A stretch of 64,000 nt of DNA from Dryocosmus kuriphilus (GCA_038277395.1 CM076189.1:212390011-212454010); one strand, 5' to 3'. Shown: positions 34,563 through 46,735, counted from the first letter of the stretch. The notes: generated by a model not told the origin, from the letters alone. Made by a program: numbers and translations.

Positions 34563-36543
34563 TTCACATTGCTAATTGATAGATATTTCTCTTGATATGA
34601 CCAAACAAAAATTCAGCACTATTACTTTGTAATGTTTTTCTATTAATATGAACAATATTTTTAATTATTTTATCAAAAATACGTTGGCTCCAACCTCTGC
34701 CGTATTTAACATTATTATTAGGTAGGCAAGGTACACGTTGGTACACGTTCAACTGTCCTGCGAGTACAAGGAAAAAAAAAAACAATTCAAAAGAATGTTA
34801 TTACAGTAAAAATTGAAAAATTACTAGAGCATAAAAATTACTTCGCCTTTCAGCAAGCACATTTAAAAAATTTTTAATCTTAATAACGACAAGCAAATGG
34901 TAAACACATTACGGTACAATGACTTTTTCATAATGATACTCATAAAAAAAAATGCTACACTTCGTTTAAATCAAATATAATGTTATTTTTACGCATTATT
35001 TAGTTGAAGAATCTACCCAATTGAGGGCACTTTCTGATATATTAATTAAAAGAAGGTTGTTGAAATGGGAAACATGTGATGAATAAAATTTTTTTTTTAA
35101 TTCGATAGTGTAACATTTTCAGCTTTATTGAAACAGAAAATAGAAGACAATATTGTGAAAATTATAAATAATCCACGACACCTCCACAAACATAACGTAT
35201 TTACAATGGACTGCTTCAGAGTAGAAAAGAATGATTATTTACACACTTAATCTATTGTTTCTTGTACACACTTATATAAATACTGCGATATTCCATATAA
35301 AAACACCAGCACACGTTGAATCGTTCACTTAACGTCCATCTTTTTATATCAAAATCAGTTGAAACGAAAAGTTCCCTAATTTATTAGTAATAAAAATCAA
35401 TAAAGAAATAATCAATATTCTGACACTAATTAATAATCAGAAAGTACTTTTCCTTGAAACTTTTTTTTTTGTTATAATCCATAAGAAGCAAAATATTTAA
35501 ATATTCTTAAGTCTGAAAGTCTACTTGCTATAAATGATTTTAAGTTATTTATAAACGGAAAATAAATTTATGTACTTATTCTATATTGTGGGCGAACATT
35601 TATAGTGAGATTTTCTTATTAGGGAAATTAGGTTTTGCTTCTAGAAACAAAAATAATTATACAAAGCCGTGATTGACGAATTTATGTTGTTTCACAGTTA
35701 AAGAACGATTTTGTCGATTCGGATCTGCTTACACTCGCAAATCGTTATTTATTTCGGGACATTGCTATTCGATTCGGGTACGTTTTCCCTCTCTTTGCTA
35801 AAAAAAGGGGGAAAGAACTCGACGGCTGCTGCAGCACTTAGCAAATTGCCGCCACCGGCGAATTGTGAATTCCTCCTTATTCCGTACGAATCAAGTTTGG
35901 GAAATTTAATATCTGAACCCAAGCCGGCCGCCGTAGAAAAGGTCGGCAACTAGTTGGAATAATTAAGTAACCGAGTTATTATACTTGGCTGCGTGCGATT
36001 AAAAGTGAAAATTTAAACATTTTATTTTACAATCCGATTTAAACGCAATGACCCGAAACCTGTTTATGTAGATTTAAGCAGATTTCAGTTCCATGCACCT
36101 TTACAATTCTCATTTTATCCTTGGATCATCACTTTATCTCGAACCTCTAGAGAGTTTGAAAACTTTTTCGAGTTAGTATTTTCTTCAATAAAAGTAAATT
36201 GTTTATTAATGAGAGACTTGTATAAAAATATATAATTTCAATATTTCCTGATTTAAAAAGTACCTAGTAAATTACATATTTCTATTATGATTTTATATTT
36301 TAGCCAAAATTATAATTCTTAATAGGTTTCAAGATCATTTTTCATAACTTTGTTCCTCAAAATATTTGAGAGCCACTTCTAAACTTTTAAATTTTAAAAG
36401 CTTTTAAAAGTGGTATGTTCCAGAAACAAAAGTCTTCATATTATTTTATTTAAATAATAATTGACAGTTTAGATATTTCAGTAAATTCATTTGAAAACGA
36501 AGAATAAATGTAGAAATGAACACTTAACATTGATACATTGAAC

Positions 36544-36545
<2 letters not shown>
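34563..36545. other. AT-rich intergenic sequence
   Basis: No supported gene. A frame at 35711-35953 lies in a short GC-rich patch (GCTGCTGCAGCACTTAGC..., 35820-35945). It has open frames on both strands and no recognisable domain, so coding potential is undecided. It may be host promoter or exon sequence. Confidence 0.35.

Positions 36546-36600
<55 letters not shown>
36546..36600. repeat. (TA)n microsatellite
   Basis: About 27 perfect TA units. It abuts the truncated end of the gypsy element. Confidence 0.95.
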
Positions 36601-36602
<2 letters not shown>

Positions 36603-36661
36603 TAGAACTGCTCCTACACCAAGTAGGTAAGCAATTTTGCACCAGTTTCCTAAGATTAGAG

Positions 36662-37420
36662 TCACATAGGTACTGCTGAGCGCAACTTAGGAAACATCCA
36701 GTGGCCAAATTCGTAATTGATAACCAATCCGTAGTCCTGAAGTCGCTGCAGTAATATCCTCATGTCTTCCAGATGTTGTTTTTCGTTGAAAAATGCGATC
36801 AGAAGATCGCCGATGTACGGAAACACAAAAGGAAGGTTACGGATTGCGTCATCGATGAAACGCTGGAACGTTTGTGCCAAATTTCGAAGTCCGAACTTCA
36901 GTAACGGAAATTCGAAGAGCCCAAATGGTGTCATGATGGTTGTCTTGACGATATCCTGCGGGTTAACTGGAATCTGGTTGAAAGCTCTGATAAGGTCACT
37001 GGTAGAGAAAATCTTCTTACCATGGCAATTTGCAGCAAAATTTTCCAGATAACGCACGAATACTTATCTGGTATGGTGCGGTCTTTGAGTCTTCTGAAAT
37101 CACCACATGGTCGCCATTCATCTGATATCTTCAAAGCAAGGTGAATAGATGAGGACCATAGGCTGTCAAAACGTTTGACGATTTTAAGAGCCTCCATTTT
37201 TCAAACTCGTCCTTCGTTATTTTGATTCTGTCTGTAGCAAGCCGTCTTGCTTTCCTAGAAACAGGTGGTCCAGGCGTCGTCTTGATAAAATGATACGTTG
37301 AGTGATTGGATGGCTTAAAAGCACCATCTGAATTTGTGTTCGCTGGGAATTGGCTAAGCAGTTTCGAGTAAACTGACCCTCCATGTAACATCTTGATCGA
37401 TGCGATGTACTTCATTGAAA
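36662..37420 (-). pseudogene. Ty3/gypsy reverse transcriptase, YxDD mutated
   Basis: Minus-strand pieces read SLWSSSIHLALK, WRPCGDFRRLKDRTIPDKY, STSDLIRAFNQIPV, TPFGLFEFPLLKFGLRN, AQTFQRFIDDAIR and FPYIGDLLIAF. These are the ordered RT blocks of Ty3/gypsy Pol. The catalytic YxDD box is Y-I-G-D (36817-36806), so one of the two metal-binding aspartates is lost. Frameshifts separate the blocks. The sequence ends near 36690, before RNase H and integrase, next to a TA microsatellite. No LTR was found. Confidence 0.85.
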
Positions 37421-37466
37421 AGATCTTGCTGGTTGTTGTGAGACCGGTTACGTTGTCGGTGAGTCT

Positions 37467-37720
37467 TTAGTTTTTAAGGTCAACTGAAAGATCAAAGTGA
37501 CTCAGAAGGTCAGCACCAATGATTGGTTTGGAAACATCATCGATGATGAAATGCCAATTGAAATCTCGTTGTAGGTCGAGGTTGAGCTTCTGAGGTGAGA
37601 AACCGAAAGTCCTGATCGGTGTACCATTTGCTGCAAACAGATGGTAGCCTAGAGTATCAAGGCTAGTTCTCAGCCGAGAAAATGGAAGTACTGAATTATC
37701 AGAACATGTGTCCACAAGGA
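37467..37720 (-). pseudogene. Ty3/gypsy aspartic protease, active site DTG changed to DTC
   Basis: The frame reads FLVDTCSDNSVLPFSRL, LFAANGTPIRTFG, FNWHFIIDDVSKPIIGADLL and SHFDLSVDLKN, the layout of gypsy retropepsins (active-site D-T-G, then I-I-G-A-D-x-L). The active-site triplet is D-T-C (37712-37704), with Cys replacing the conserved Gly. It lies directly upstream of RT in the usual order. Confidence 0.8.
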
Positions 37721-37804
37721 ATTGTGGTCCAGAGGTTCAGTCTGTAACGAATAGGCGGCGAGAAGTAATGGGAGAGTCACGCTTCACCGCTGATGACACT
37801 AAAT

Positions 37805-38530
37805 TTAGTTTCCCTGAAGTTTACATTCAAGCAAGCATTTTCGGGCCTTATTACCGAATTTCGTGTGGCAGTAGCACTTATTTGACCTAGTAAATCGGTT
37901 CTTTGAAGAATATCGTAATCGCTGTCGTTGGTTCAGTTGGCGGGAACCAGCGACGAGGCTGGAGACTTTCTTGGCAAGTTTGGCAACCTGTTCTTCAAGG
38001 CTGGATTCAGGTGACGAAGACAGTGCTGTGACGAAGGACGTCTGCTTCGTCTGGAGGATTTCGTGGAGTTTATCGGCCAGAGTGCCGAGTTCTCGCAGTA
38101 CGTTGTTGTATTGCACTGACTATACCGCACGAGTTTGCTCCGGTAGGTTGATGAGCCATCAAGAGCAAAGAACGTCCTCGTCAATATCTGGGACGACAGC
38201 GCAGGTATCACAAAGATTTCTAGGGTGTTTGATCTCTTAGTGACTAACCATCGAAGAGCTGTTGCTTGGCATGGCATGTTGAGTGGGGGGAGGGGGGGGA
38301 GGCTGTTTTTTACCTTTGCTGCATAACGTGTGTCGATAAGGGACATAGCATAGTAGAATTTGCCCTTTTCGAGTAGGACACCTCGAATTATAAACTGCGC
38401 CTCGAGTTGGGCGAGCAAAAGTGACTAAAGGGGGGAGCTTTAACTTCACCATGAGCCAAGAAGAGACGTTTCCTTTTAGCGTCTTCGAATCTCTCATCGT
38501 CAACCGGTAGTTTTGCAACAAAAACTATGT
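37805..38530 (-). pseudogene. CsRn1-type gypsy Gag with CHCC zinc knuckle
   Basis: The minus-strand frames give AQLEAQFIIRGVLLEKGKFY and SLIDTRYAAKV, matching the capsid-like part of CsRn1-clade Gag. At the C-terminus, CYCHTKFGNKARKCLLEC fits the unusual C-H-C-C nucleic-acid-binding motif known for CsRn1/Kabuki-like elements, instead of the usual CCHC. At least two frame changes and a low-complexity insertion (GGGGGAGGGGG near 38285) interrupt it. The Gag-PR-RT order is complete on this strand. Confidence 0.75.
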
Positions 38531-38715
38531 TCACTCACAAAAGCACAGAATCATGAGATTATTACATAAAATTTTTTGTATGCTCTGCAATGCACCTGAA
38601 GTGATAAAAAAATAATTAGCACTGACTCCGTACTAAACTCTAAAAGGTATGCTTGATTTATGCAAGTTTCATGCAATTCGTCGAATTCGCGGAAAAGCAG
38701 CGAGCACGTGACATA

Positions 38716-39653
38716 CGAGGTGTGATCAAAAAGTAAGGTGACTTTTTATTTTTATCAAAAAATATTTATTTATTCATCAATATTGATGTTGTCCCCTTCA
38801 AAGTAATCCCCCTCGGATATAATACATTTAAGCCAGCGCTTTTTCCAATCCTCAAAGCATTTCTGATGAGCACTTTTTGGTATAGCCTTCAGCTCTTCCA
38901 GCGATGCGGTCTTTATCTCCTCAATCGTCTAAAAACGCCGTCCTTTCATGGGTCTTTTCAGTTTTGGAAACAGGAAAAAGTCGCAGGGAGTCAAATCTGG
39001 TGAATACGGTGGCTGAGGCATGATTATGGTGTTTTTATTGGCCAAAAAATTACGAACAAGCAATGACGTTTGAGCTGGCGCATTATCGTGGTTTCGGAAC
39101 AAACTTCGCTGACACACATCTCATGCCCAAAATATCCACTAAAATTGCTTGGCACGAGCCAAACGAGATGCCGAGGTCATCTGCAACTTCTCTAATGATA
39201 ATTCGACGATTCGCCAACACTATTTTCTTCACTTCTTCAACGTTTTCATCAGTTGTTGACGTGCTGGGAGGTCCAGGGCGAGCTTCGTCATTAACATCTT
39301 CTCGGCCTTCCCGAAAGAGCTTGCACCACTTATAAACATTTTTTTTACTCAGAGTACATTCACCGTACGCCACTGTCAACATTTCAAGTGTTTTGGAGCA
39401 CTTAATTCCATTTTTTACACAAAATTGGATGCAAATTCTTTGATCCATTTTTTTCGACAGCAGAAAGTCGCCGAGCACGCAAAACACTTCTAACCTTTAT
39501 GCCTCTCACAAACAAACAAAAAATTCTATATAGCTGAAACTGTACATATATGTTTGCGACGAGTGTACCAACATAAGAAAAAAAGAAAACGAATATTGAC
39601 TGTACGCATCCCGCGAAATTCAAAAAGTTACCTTACTTTTTGATCACACCTCG
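38716..39653 (-). mobile_element. mariner element with internal deletion
   Basis: Terminal inverted repeats CGAGGTGTGATCAAAAAGTA lie at both ends, flanked by TA (38714-38715 and 39654-39655). At 938 bp it is well below the approximately 1.3 kb usual for mariner. The deficit is in the middle of the transposase. The TIRs remain almost identical, so the element could still be mobilised in trans. Confidence 0.9.
38770..39448 (-). pseudogene. mariner transposase, internally deleted
   Basis: It starts at the ATG at 39448 (MDQRICIQFCVKNGIK), with an HTH domain and a clear second HTH (REVADDLGISFGSCQAI). The frame ends at about 39090 after KFVPK and joins, out of frame, to HDNAPAQTSLLVRNFL, MPQPPYSPDLTPCDFFLFPK and a C-terminal part ending near 38770. 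The segment carrying the first catalytic Asp is gone; the second (HDNAPA) and third (PCDFFLF) remain. A TAG stop follows GRRF at about 38928. It is non-functional. Confidence 0.85.
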
Positions 39654-39655
39654 TA

Positions 39656-40350
39656 TAATCGACGAAAATTGAAGAACTGCACTATAATACACCGCGCTGC
39701 ACGAGAAGTGGCACAAGTTGCTCGTGAATTTTAAGAATTGCACTGGGAAACATGCGAGGGGCAACTCGTCGTGAAAATGCAAGAAAATTCGGTATTACGG
39801 AAGTTTTGTGTCATGGCAGTGCGAGTAAGTGGCATGAGGCCATGACTGAAAATTCGCAAAGGGAGTTTCGGAGATCTATGAGCATTGCACTAAAAAAAAT
39901 CCATGACGTTAGAAAGTCCTTCTTTAAAAAGCACACCGTTTATTCATAAGATGCGTACATTCAGGTAACGATTTGTCGTGGTGAGAGAAGTAACTTAATC
40001 GTGAATATAGACTACAGCTGACCGAGTAGTATGGATCCGCCAAGAGAAGCTGAATATGCGTACGTGCATATTCTTGAGATGGTAGTATCTTCTAGAAGTC
40101 AATAGGGTTTAAAGCCTAGAATCGTATCAAATTGATAATTATTAGTAACAAATATACTAAAAAATAAATTATATCAACAAGTGTGCAATTATATATAATG
40201 CATTAGCTCATAAAAATTTTATTTCTCTTTAGCACAAATACCTTATATGTGTAAAATTTCCTATCATAAAAATTATAATATTAAAATAAAAAAATAGATA
40301 AAAAAGTAATTTGAGAATAATTTAATTTTAAAACAAGGAACATCTAGAAC
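39656..40350. other. Short-ORF stretch downstream of Kunitz-like gene A
   Basis: A 65-codon frame at 39752-39949 has no recognisable domain, and the sequence around it contains imperfect CTCGTGAA/ACTCGTCGTG motifs. No clear gene is seen. It lies 3' of the Kunitz-like gene and may include its 3' UTR or a third exon. Confidence 0.35.
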
Positions 40351-40356
40351 TGTACA

Positions 40357-40869
40357 TTAATTAGAGTTCCACTTACCCTTGCATTCTTTTTCACATTTAT
40401 TCTTATCCTCAAAAATGTTTGTATTCCCGTATGTTAAAGGGCAATGTATTAATTTATGGCATTTATTTTTTTTATGTTGATATGTCCATAGATTATAATT
40501 TAATATACAGCTCATGTTGCGTCCTAATGGCTGCAAACAATCTGTCGAAAAAATTAAAAGATTTTATTATTAAAATTCAGATTAAATATTTATGTACATA
40601 AGTATTTTATATTTTATACATAGTTGATCATTAATTTGATTTCAGATACAAAAAATATCTAAATTAATGTTTACCTTGATGCTTAATCGGAGGATAAAAT
40701 TGTACTATATAATAATTTATGTATTATATTTTATAATTTAAAAACTTGATGCAGCTTCACCTTTTTTTGGTGGAGGATGGTTTGGAATCGTGATGATCTC
40801 CGATAAAACAATTTCCGTTTTCATCGTGATGTAAAATAACAGAAATAGGACAACAATCTTGAAATTCAT
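40357..40869 (-). CDS. Kunitz/BPTI-like small secreted protein A (two exons)
   Basis: Exon 1 is 40869-40761 (109 nt). It encodes a 36-residue N-terminus with a signal peptide (MNFKIVVLFLLFYITM...) and ends at a GTGAAG donor. The intron is 219 bp, with acceptor TTCGACAG. Exon 2 is 40541-40377 (165 nt), in phase 1, and carries one complete six-Cys domain. It then either reads on to the TAA at 40359-40357 or is spliced again at GTAAGT (40376). The cysteine spacing is C-x9-C-x15-C-x5-C-x15-C-x3-C. The WTY block after the second Cys and YGNTNIF before the last two match Kunitz inhibitors, but the fourth Cys sits about two positions early compared with BPTI (x8, x15, x7, x12, x3). Expected role: secreted protease inhibitor or channel-directed peptide (venom or salivary proteins use this fold); which one cannot be told. 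Exon lengths are identical to those of gene B. Confidence 0.8.
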
Positions 40870-40879
40870 ATTAGAAAAC

Positions 40880-42130
40880 TTTCCTTCCTCTGCCTAAAAT
40901 ACTTTTAAAAATTTCAATCCGATATTTTCTTTGTGATATCTAAAATAATCTTCTTTTCAAATTACCTTCTTTCATAATAAAGAATTACTGACTGTACAGT
41001 CTCGTAAGTGACACAAATAACATGATATGCGTCTTTCACAATGTCCTCAAATGATTACGCAAACCACTATTTGCGAAGTAAAATATTCTTTTTGTTTTAA
41101 AGTTAATCTTCTTTTTTATTGCTATCATCAATCTTGATAATATTTTCTTCTTAAGACTTCCGTAAAATTCAAACGAACGCTGCTTTTCCTATATGGGGCA
41201 GAATTTCTCAAATATACCCACCCCAAAAAACTAAGTCGTCTGATGGGGCGCAGGGTGTAACTAATTGGAGTCCTTTTGGGTGGTACTTTATATAAAAAAA
41301 ATTAGTCGTTTCGACAAATATTTGTTGAACAAGGTGGGAGGGGGTACAATTTTTGGACTTTTAATGAAGAGCTTCTTTTTGAAACAGATATAACTTTTTT
41401 CCTTTTAACATTACTTAACACGTTTTCGACAGATTTTTATAGGGTCTTTTAACTGGTTATAACTATTTTTCAAATTTCGGCCCATTTCATTTTTTTTTAA
41501 ATAGTCTAGATAGAAAGCTGAGATTTTTTCCCATAAAATATCCCAGCAGGATGGCATTTTGTTTTTATTCTTGAATAATTGTACAATGACTAACTGGACG
41601 CACCGCCGGAGCTGAGGCCGCGCGACCGCTCGCTAGTAACTTGCATGTCTGGGAACCTCTTCAAATACCCTTACGCTAATCTCTTTCATTAGATACATCA
41701 TAAGTTTCTAGATTCTCTACTCTAAGCATTTACAGGAGTGAGTCTGTTATGCTTAAGTTACAAGTTACATTGACTAAATTACAGTTAGTGTAAAATTAAT
41801 TTGAAAATATGTATTGAAAATTAAATCTTTTGAACTTATATCCATTGAATGTGTATGAAAGTAATGTTTCTATTTATCTGGGTGACTTCTTTGAATGTGC
41901 ACTTGATGGATTTTATCTTTTTCACCTTTTTGTCTTGTTACATATGATTTAATTCTTAGAATTGCGATTTTTCGACGTCTTCGCATGTCTCTTCGTTTTA
42001 TTGGATGCTTTCTTATCGATTTTTTTCGTTTCAGCAGTTTCTTTCGCGGATCTTTTCAGCGATTTACTTTTTTACCTTTTGGGAAGATGTCATACTTCTC
42101 AGAGGATGAAAATTTCTTTAGTTGAAATTT
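40880..42130. other. Intergenic; upstream region of Kunitz-like gene A
   Basis: No recognised gene. The stretch at 41180-41640 is somewhat GC-richer (GATGGGGCGCAGGGTG; GGAGCTGAGGCCGCGCGACC), without readable coding or repeat structure. The promoter of gene A should lie just above 40870, but no core element is certain. Confidence 0.35.
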
Positions 42131-42139
42131 TCCATCCTA

Positions 42140-44330
42140 AGTAGGAATAAAAGCATGGTATTGTAGTGTACCAGGAATCGTTACTGCTTGTTCAACTCGT
42201 CCTTTCAGAATCTCGGTAATTGAGGCGTGACCTTCTTTGCTGCTGAATTTCGGTTTCTTTGCAGCTACTCTTTGCTCACCAGAATAAAGCTTGATGAATG
42301 AGTATGTGATGTTTTGGAGAAAATTGCAAACTAGAACGAGCTGCATGTCTTTATATTCACCCCTATATGGTCACACGCACCTTTGCCATGAGATGTAACG
42401 TGGAAGTGACATTCTACTGGGATACAGAAATCTTCTTCTTCATGAGCTTCGAGATAATCGAAGCTACTTTTACTCTTAAAATGTTGTCCTGCACCATCGG
42501 TGAAATATTAGATTTTCTTTAGCTTGAAATAATTTTTTAGATAATCTATTATAATCTTTTAATACTCATGAACAGCCACCGTATCATAAGCTAAGTTATC
42601 GGATATTATCACGATACTTCTGTGCTTCACATCTCCACCATCTTTATAATAATCTTTTAGTAACTGAAGACTGTAGCTTGGTCGTTAATCCAGTCGAATG
42701 ATTCCGCTGAATTATGAACTATGAACGCGTAATTTTTTACAAAACCGGAACAAATAAAAACCTCATCCGGCGATAAATTTTTCTTTAGGTTTTCAAAAAA
42801 CGTTGATTGATCCTTTGAAACAAAGTGATAAGTTTGCAACTTTAACAAAAGTTCACATAAATTATCCAGGAATTCATCGGTATCGATCATCAAAATCTTC
42901 AGAGTAGACCTGTCGATTTGTAGTCTTTCGAATCTCACTTCATCGATTCCATGTTCATCAAAAGCATTTGGCAAAAATTTTCTTTTAACTTCAAAGTATC
43001 TGAGCATTTTTTACACTCTTCTATAAGACAAGAACTGGAAGTTTCAGGGCATTAAACAGCATCCAGATAATCGTGATATTTCTTTAAAATCATGTCAGTA
43101 CCTTCTTCCAAATGCTGAATATTGATCTCCTTTAGCATCAACTTTAAATTCTTATGGTGCACACAAACGCACACATTATGAGTACCACTGCTTCCAGCTA
43201 AAACACAGTGAAGAGGTCTGAGTTTTGTGGATTTTCAAATACATATCTTCAGGCCTTCGTGTTCTGATGTAAATTGTGCATATAACTCACTAATGTTACA
43301 TAGCAGAAGCCTTTTCTGGACATGTGAACGAGTTCCATCATAATTTTTTACCGACACAAAACCTTTCATCCCTGGCATAATTGGACTAATGTTAGCGCGT
43401 TCATAAAAACCTTTACAAGAGTTTCAGTTTCCAGAGACAATGCTCTTCCTGTTTTTTTATGCGGAAATATAAGAATTCCATGCTCTGAAACTAATTTTTT
43501 TACATTTCTTGCTTGCCGTTCTGACATACCAAATACCCTGGTAGAAATTTCGGACCCAAACGGAATCCAATTTGAATCCAATTTGATTCCGTATAAATGT
43601 GAAATCTGTTTTCGAATGACTCCGACCCAGTCCATTTGAGTCCGAATGAGTTCGATTGACTCCATGTCAGACTTGTTCGGAAACAATCGGATTCAAGGTC
43701 GGAATTATTTGATGCCATTCGGAATGAATGTCTTTGTCTAACGGAGTCACACGGAATGAAAAGTTTCTTCGGACTTACACAGAATCGATCGGAATGAACT
43801 TGGAGAGAACAATTTGGATCAAAAGGAATGGTTCGTAATCGAAAGGCATCATTCGGAATGGATATTCCTTCGATTCCGATTGAGTACATGCTTCGGAAAC
43901 AAATTTCGCATTTCATACGTAATCATCCGAAATTATTTCGGAATCGTTTAGATTTAAACGGACTCAAGTCCATTCCGAAACTTTCAGCAGGGTACCTTCA
44001 TTAGTTTTCTGCGTCCCCAAGATTTTGGTGAGAGTTAAATGAGTTAAAATTTTTCTTGTTTATTTTTAGAGACTTTGGATTTTTTGTTAATTTGTTCAAT
44101 TAATTCAACGCCCGATTTATGACACTTGCGTCTTCATACTTGTGTCATTGACGCCTGAAAGCATTGAAAGATCTAGATCACTTATATTATGATCTACCTG
44201 ACAAACATCCGTATCATCATCATTGGAAATCATTTCATGATCCTTGTTAACAACAATGTCAGTATTTGATTGAACTTGACTAGGAATATCTGCAGTATTG
44301 TCACAACTCAAAGATGATCTTCCTTTTGAG
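42140..44330 (-). pseudogene. Transposase-like pseudogene (insect/cnidarian repetitive family), split by a MITE
   Basis: Reading the minus strand from the right: an acidic N-terminal stretch (44311-44117), SPKSWGRRKLMKV, then the MITE, then FGMSERQARNVKKLVSEHGI, TGRALSLETETLVKVF, LRPLHCVLAGSSGTHNVCVC, EVFICSGFVKNYAFIV, FDWINDQATVFSY, SIVIISDNLAYDTVAVHEY, YFTDGAGQHFKSKSSF and CHFHVTSHGKGACDHIG, ending near 42140. I recognise this order as a repetitive protein family with several conserved acidic motifs, plausibly a DDE-type transposase; the superfamily is uncertain. Multiple stops and frameshifts make it a pseudogene. In the first acidic motif (normally ADFSENYAF as I recall it) the Asp is replaced by Gly. 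Confidence 0.6.
43536..43992. mobile_element. MITE with CCCTG termini, TA target duplication
   Basis: It begins CCCTGGTAGAAATTTCGGA and ends TTCCGAAACTTTCAGCAGGG, which are inverted relatives. TA flanks both ends (43534-43535 and 43993-43994). The 457-bp interior is rich in GGAATC/GATTCC and TCGGA motifs. It splits the transposase-like pseudogene, as the sequence on either side belongs to one reading order. It is non-coding; a 138-codon frame across it is accidental. Confidence 0.8.
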
Positions 44331-44689
44331 TTGTTAACTTCAAATCTGCATGTTGCGCGTGATCCTTCTGGTAAATCTGGGAATTTTTAACAAAAATTGT
44401 CAGAAACACGGCGAAGGGTTCTTCCTTTATATAACTAGATGCAATTTTTTCGATCAAGGTGAATAATCCTCAACATAACTAAAAAGAATATATAATGAAG
44501 TTTGTTTGAATTACTATAAGAGATAAGAAGTATAAGTATTCATAAATACAGTACATAACCTGTATTAAAAAAGATGACTACAACGTAGAGTATATGGTAA
44601 AGAACCACATTTTATATGAAAAGGGTTACAAAAATTTTAATTTCGAGAAATTCGTCTTCTCCAAGGATGCGATAATCAATATATTGATT

Positions 44690-45540
44690 AAAAAGACCAA
44701 CATCGTGATCCAGGAAGCGATGTTAAACATTTCACTTGGAGAAGAAAATTTTTACGTAGCATGTGAGATATACGAGTACTATATAACCTATCTGACAAGA
44801 TGGCGGAGAAGCACCAATAATTCAAATATAAGTGTTAATATTATACAATGATACAGTAATGTTTTTACAATTTTTCTAAATTTTGTATGTAGATGAGATA
44901 AGGCTATGATATATTTTACTAAGATTTTCGATCTCGGATCGTTTGTTAATAGAATTGGTGTTATTAACTATGAAAAACATCTATTTGAAGTTTCTTTTTT
45001 TGGGAATTGCGTCCATAACTAAGAATTTTAGTTTTATTAAAAATTAGCTTATGATCCTCTCCATGAGAATGCGTAACCAGTGCAGTTCTTATGCACCTTT
45101 TTTTCTGACCAACATACACAGAACCATATTCACATGGAACAGTTTAAATGACGTGTGTTTTAAAATCAAATAGAGTGATATCTTTATTATTAGAAAAACA
45201 TTTTAGAAAATCTGTTTGATATGTGAAGACAACTCTGATGTTATATTCTTCGAAAATGTTTTTGCAAAATCTGGAAATTTCTTTAGCAAAATGTAAAACA
45301 ACAATATTTTTGTAATCAAAAGGTACAATACTATTATTAAGATAGTCTGTGATTTCTTTTTAATTTTTTAATTCTCCTATTGATGTATTTATCAATGAAT
45401 ATATTTTGGTAGTTAGTTATTTTAAGAATATTAGTGACGATTGATCAATTTTCCTTAATCAATCTTGAATCAGATAATTTAATAGCTCTATCAAATAGTC
45501 TGTATTTCAAGGGTAAACTGTATTCTGGGATGATAAGAAT
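44690..45540 (-). pseudogene. Penelope-like element relic (RT end and GIY-YIG endonuclease)
   Basis: The minus strand reads AIKLSDSRLIKENWSIV, FIDKYINRRIKKL, KEISRFCKNIFEEYNIRVVF and then GSVYVGQKKRCIRTALVTHS. That is the end of a Penelope-type RT followed by the GIY-YIG nuclease core (here VYVGQ). Numerous stops are present. The 3' end near 44690 shares the string CGCTTCCTGGA(T/C)CACGAT with the plus-strand copy. The two copies lie head to head, about 240 bp apart. Confidence 0.7.
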
Positions 45541-46304
45541 TAAAAGCCTTGAATGAATTATTAATTCTATCCTCAGGAACACAAGATCGATTCCTAGCGG
45601 AACTAGAGAGGAATCTTACTTTCAAACTTAATTTTAAAAAGTTTTTGTTTTAAACTATAGAACAACAAAAACACTATCAATTCCATTGACGAATAATATG
45701 GCTCCACGAACCTAGTCAAATTTAATTTGTATAAGATACGGTAATGACGTCATTCGCTTGTACGGTGTTAGCTTTTAATTCTCATCGTGCCAGAATACAG
45801 TTTACCATTTAAAAAGAGAGAAAATGTAAACTTAGTTTTTTTAGATATTACAATTATTCGTAAAAAGAACAAGCTCGTAACAAATTGGTTTTGTAAAGGA
45901 CCAACTCAGACAGATATGTGAACTTCAATTCTGACATCTCTATTAAAGACAAAATATCTGTTATAATACAGTATAGTTGACATAGCTATTAAATTATCTG
46001 ATTCAAGATTTATTAAGTCAAATGTATCAATCGTCACTAATATACTTAAAATAAATAACCATCCAAATAGATCCATTGATAAAGACATTAATAAGAGATT
46101 TGGAAAAATTAAAAATAACCCGCAGACTATTTTAAATAACACTGGACCTTTTGATTACAAAAATATTGCTGTTTCACCTTTTGCTAAAGAAATTTCCAGA
46201 TTTTACAAATACATTTTCGAAGAATATAACATTAGAGTTGTTTTCATATATCAAGAAGACTTTTTACGGAAAAAAAGGTACATAAAAACTGGAATTAAAG
46301 AACA

Positions 46305-46531
46305 TCTCAGTGGACAAAAAAATGGAAGACGTATTTATGACATCTTTATGACCCTTTTACGACGTCGAAGATACGTCCCATGTACGGGTCGTAAAGATAT
46401 CTATAAGACATCTTTAAGAATTTTAATTTCGCAAAGACGTCTTTACATCATCTTTACGACAAGGAGACATATGACGTCTTCGCGATGCCGTAAAGATGTA
46501 AATACGTCCTCTAATTTTTTGCCCACTGGGA
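46305..46531. mobile_element. MITE, (T)CCCAGTGGGCA family, copy 1
   Basis: Terminal inverted repeats are TCTCAGTGGACAAAAAAATG at the left and, from the right on the minus strand, TCCCAGTGGGCAAAAAATTA. The interior is full of ACGTCTT/AAGATGT motifs, imperfect palindromes that could fold. The target duplication is not clear. A relative of nearly the same size lies at 58886-59110. Confidence 0.7.
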
Positions 46532-46735
46532 TATTAATTACGAATGCAATTAAAAAAAAAAGAAACTTCAAGCAGATGTTTTTCATAGTTAATAACATCA
46601 ATTCTATTAACAAAAGAACCGAGATCGAACATCTTAGTAAAATATATCATAGTCTTATCTCATCTACGTAAAAAATTTAAAGAAATTATAAAAACATCAC
46701 TATATCATTGTATAATATTAATACCTATATTTGAA

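Noticed and set aside
36450..36708. Tyr/Ile-repeat frames (YIYIYIYI)
   Set aside because: Translation of the (TA)n microsatellite.
43500..43916. 138-codon minus-strand frame
   Set aside because: It crosses the boundary of the CCCTG MITE and has no family resemblance.
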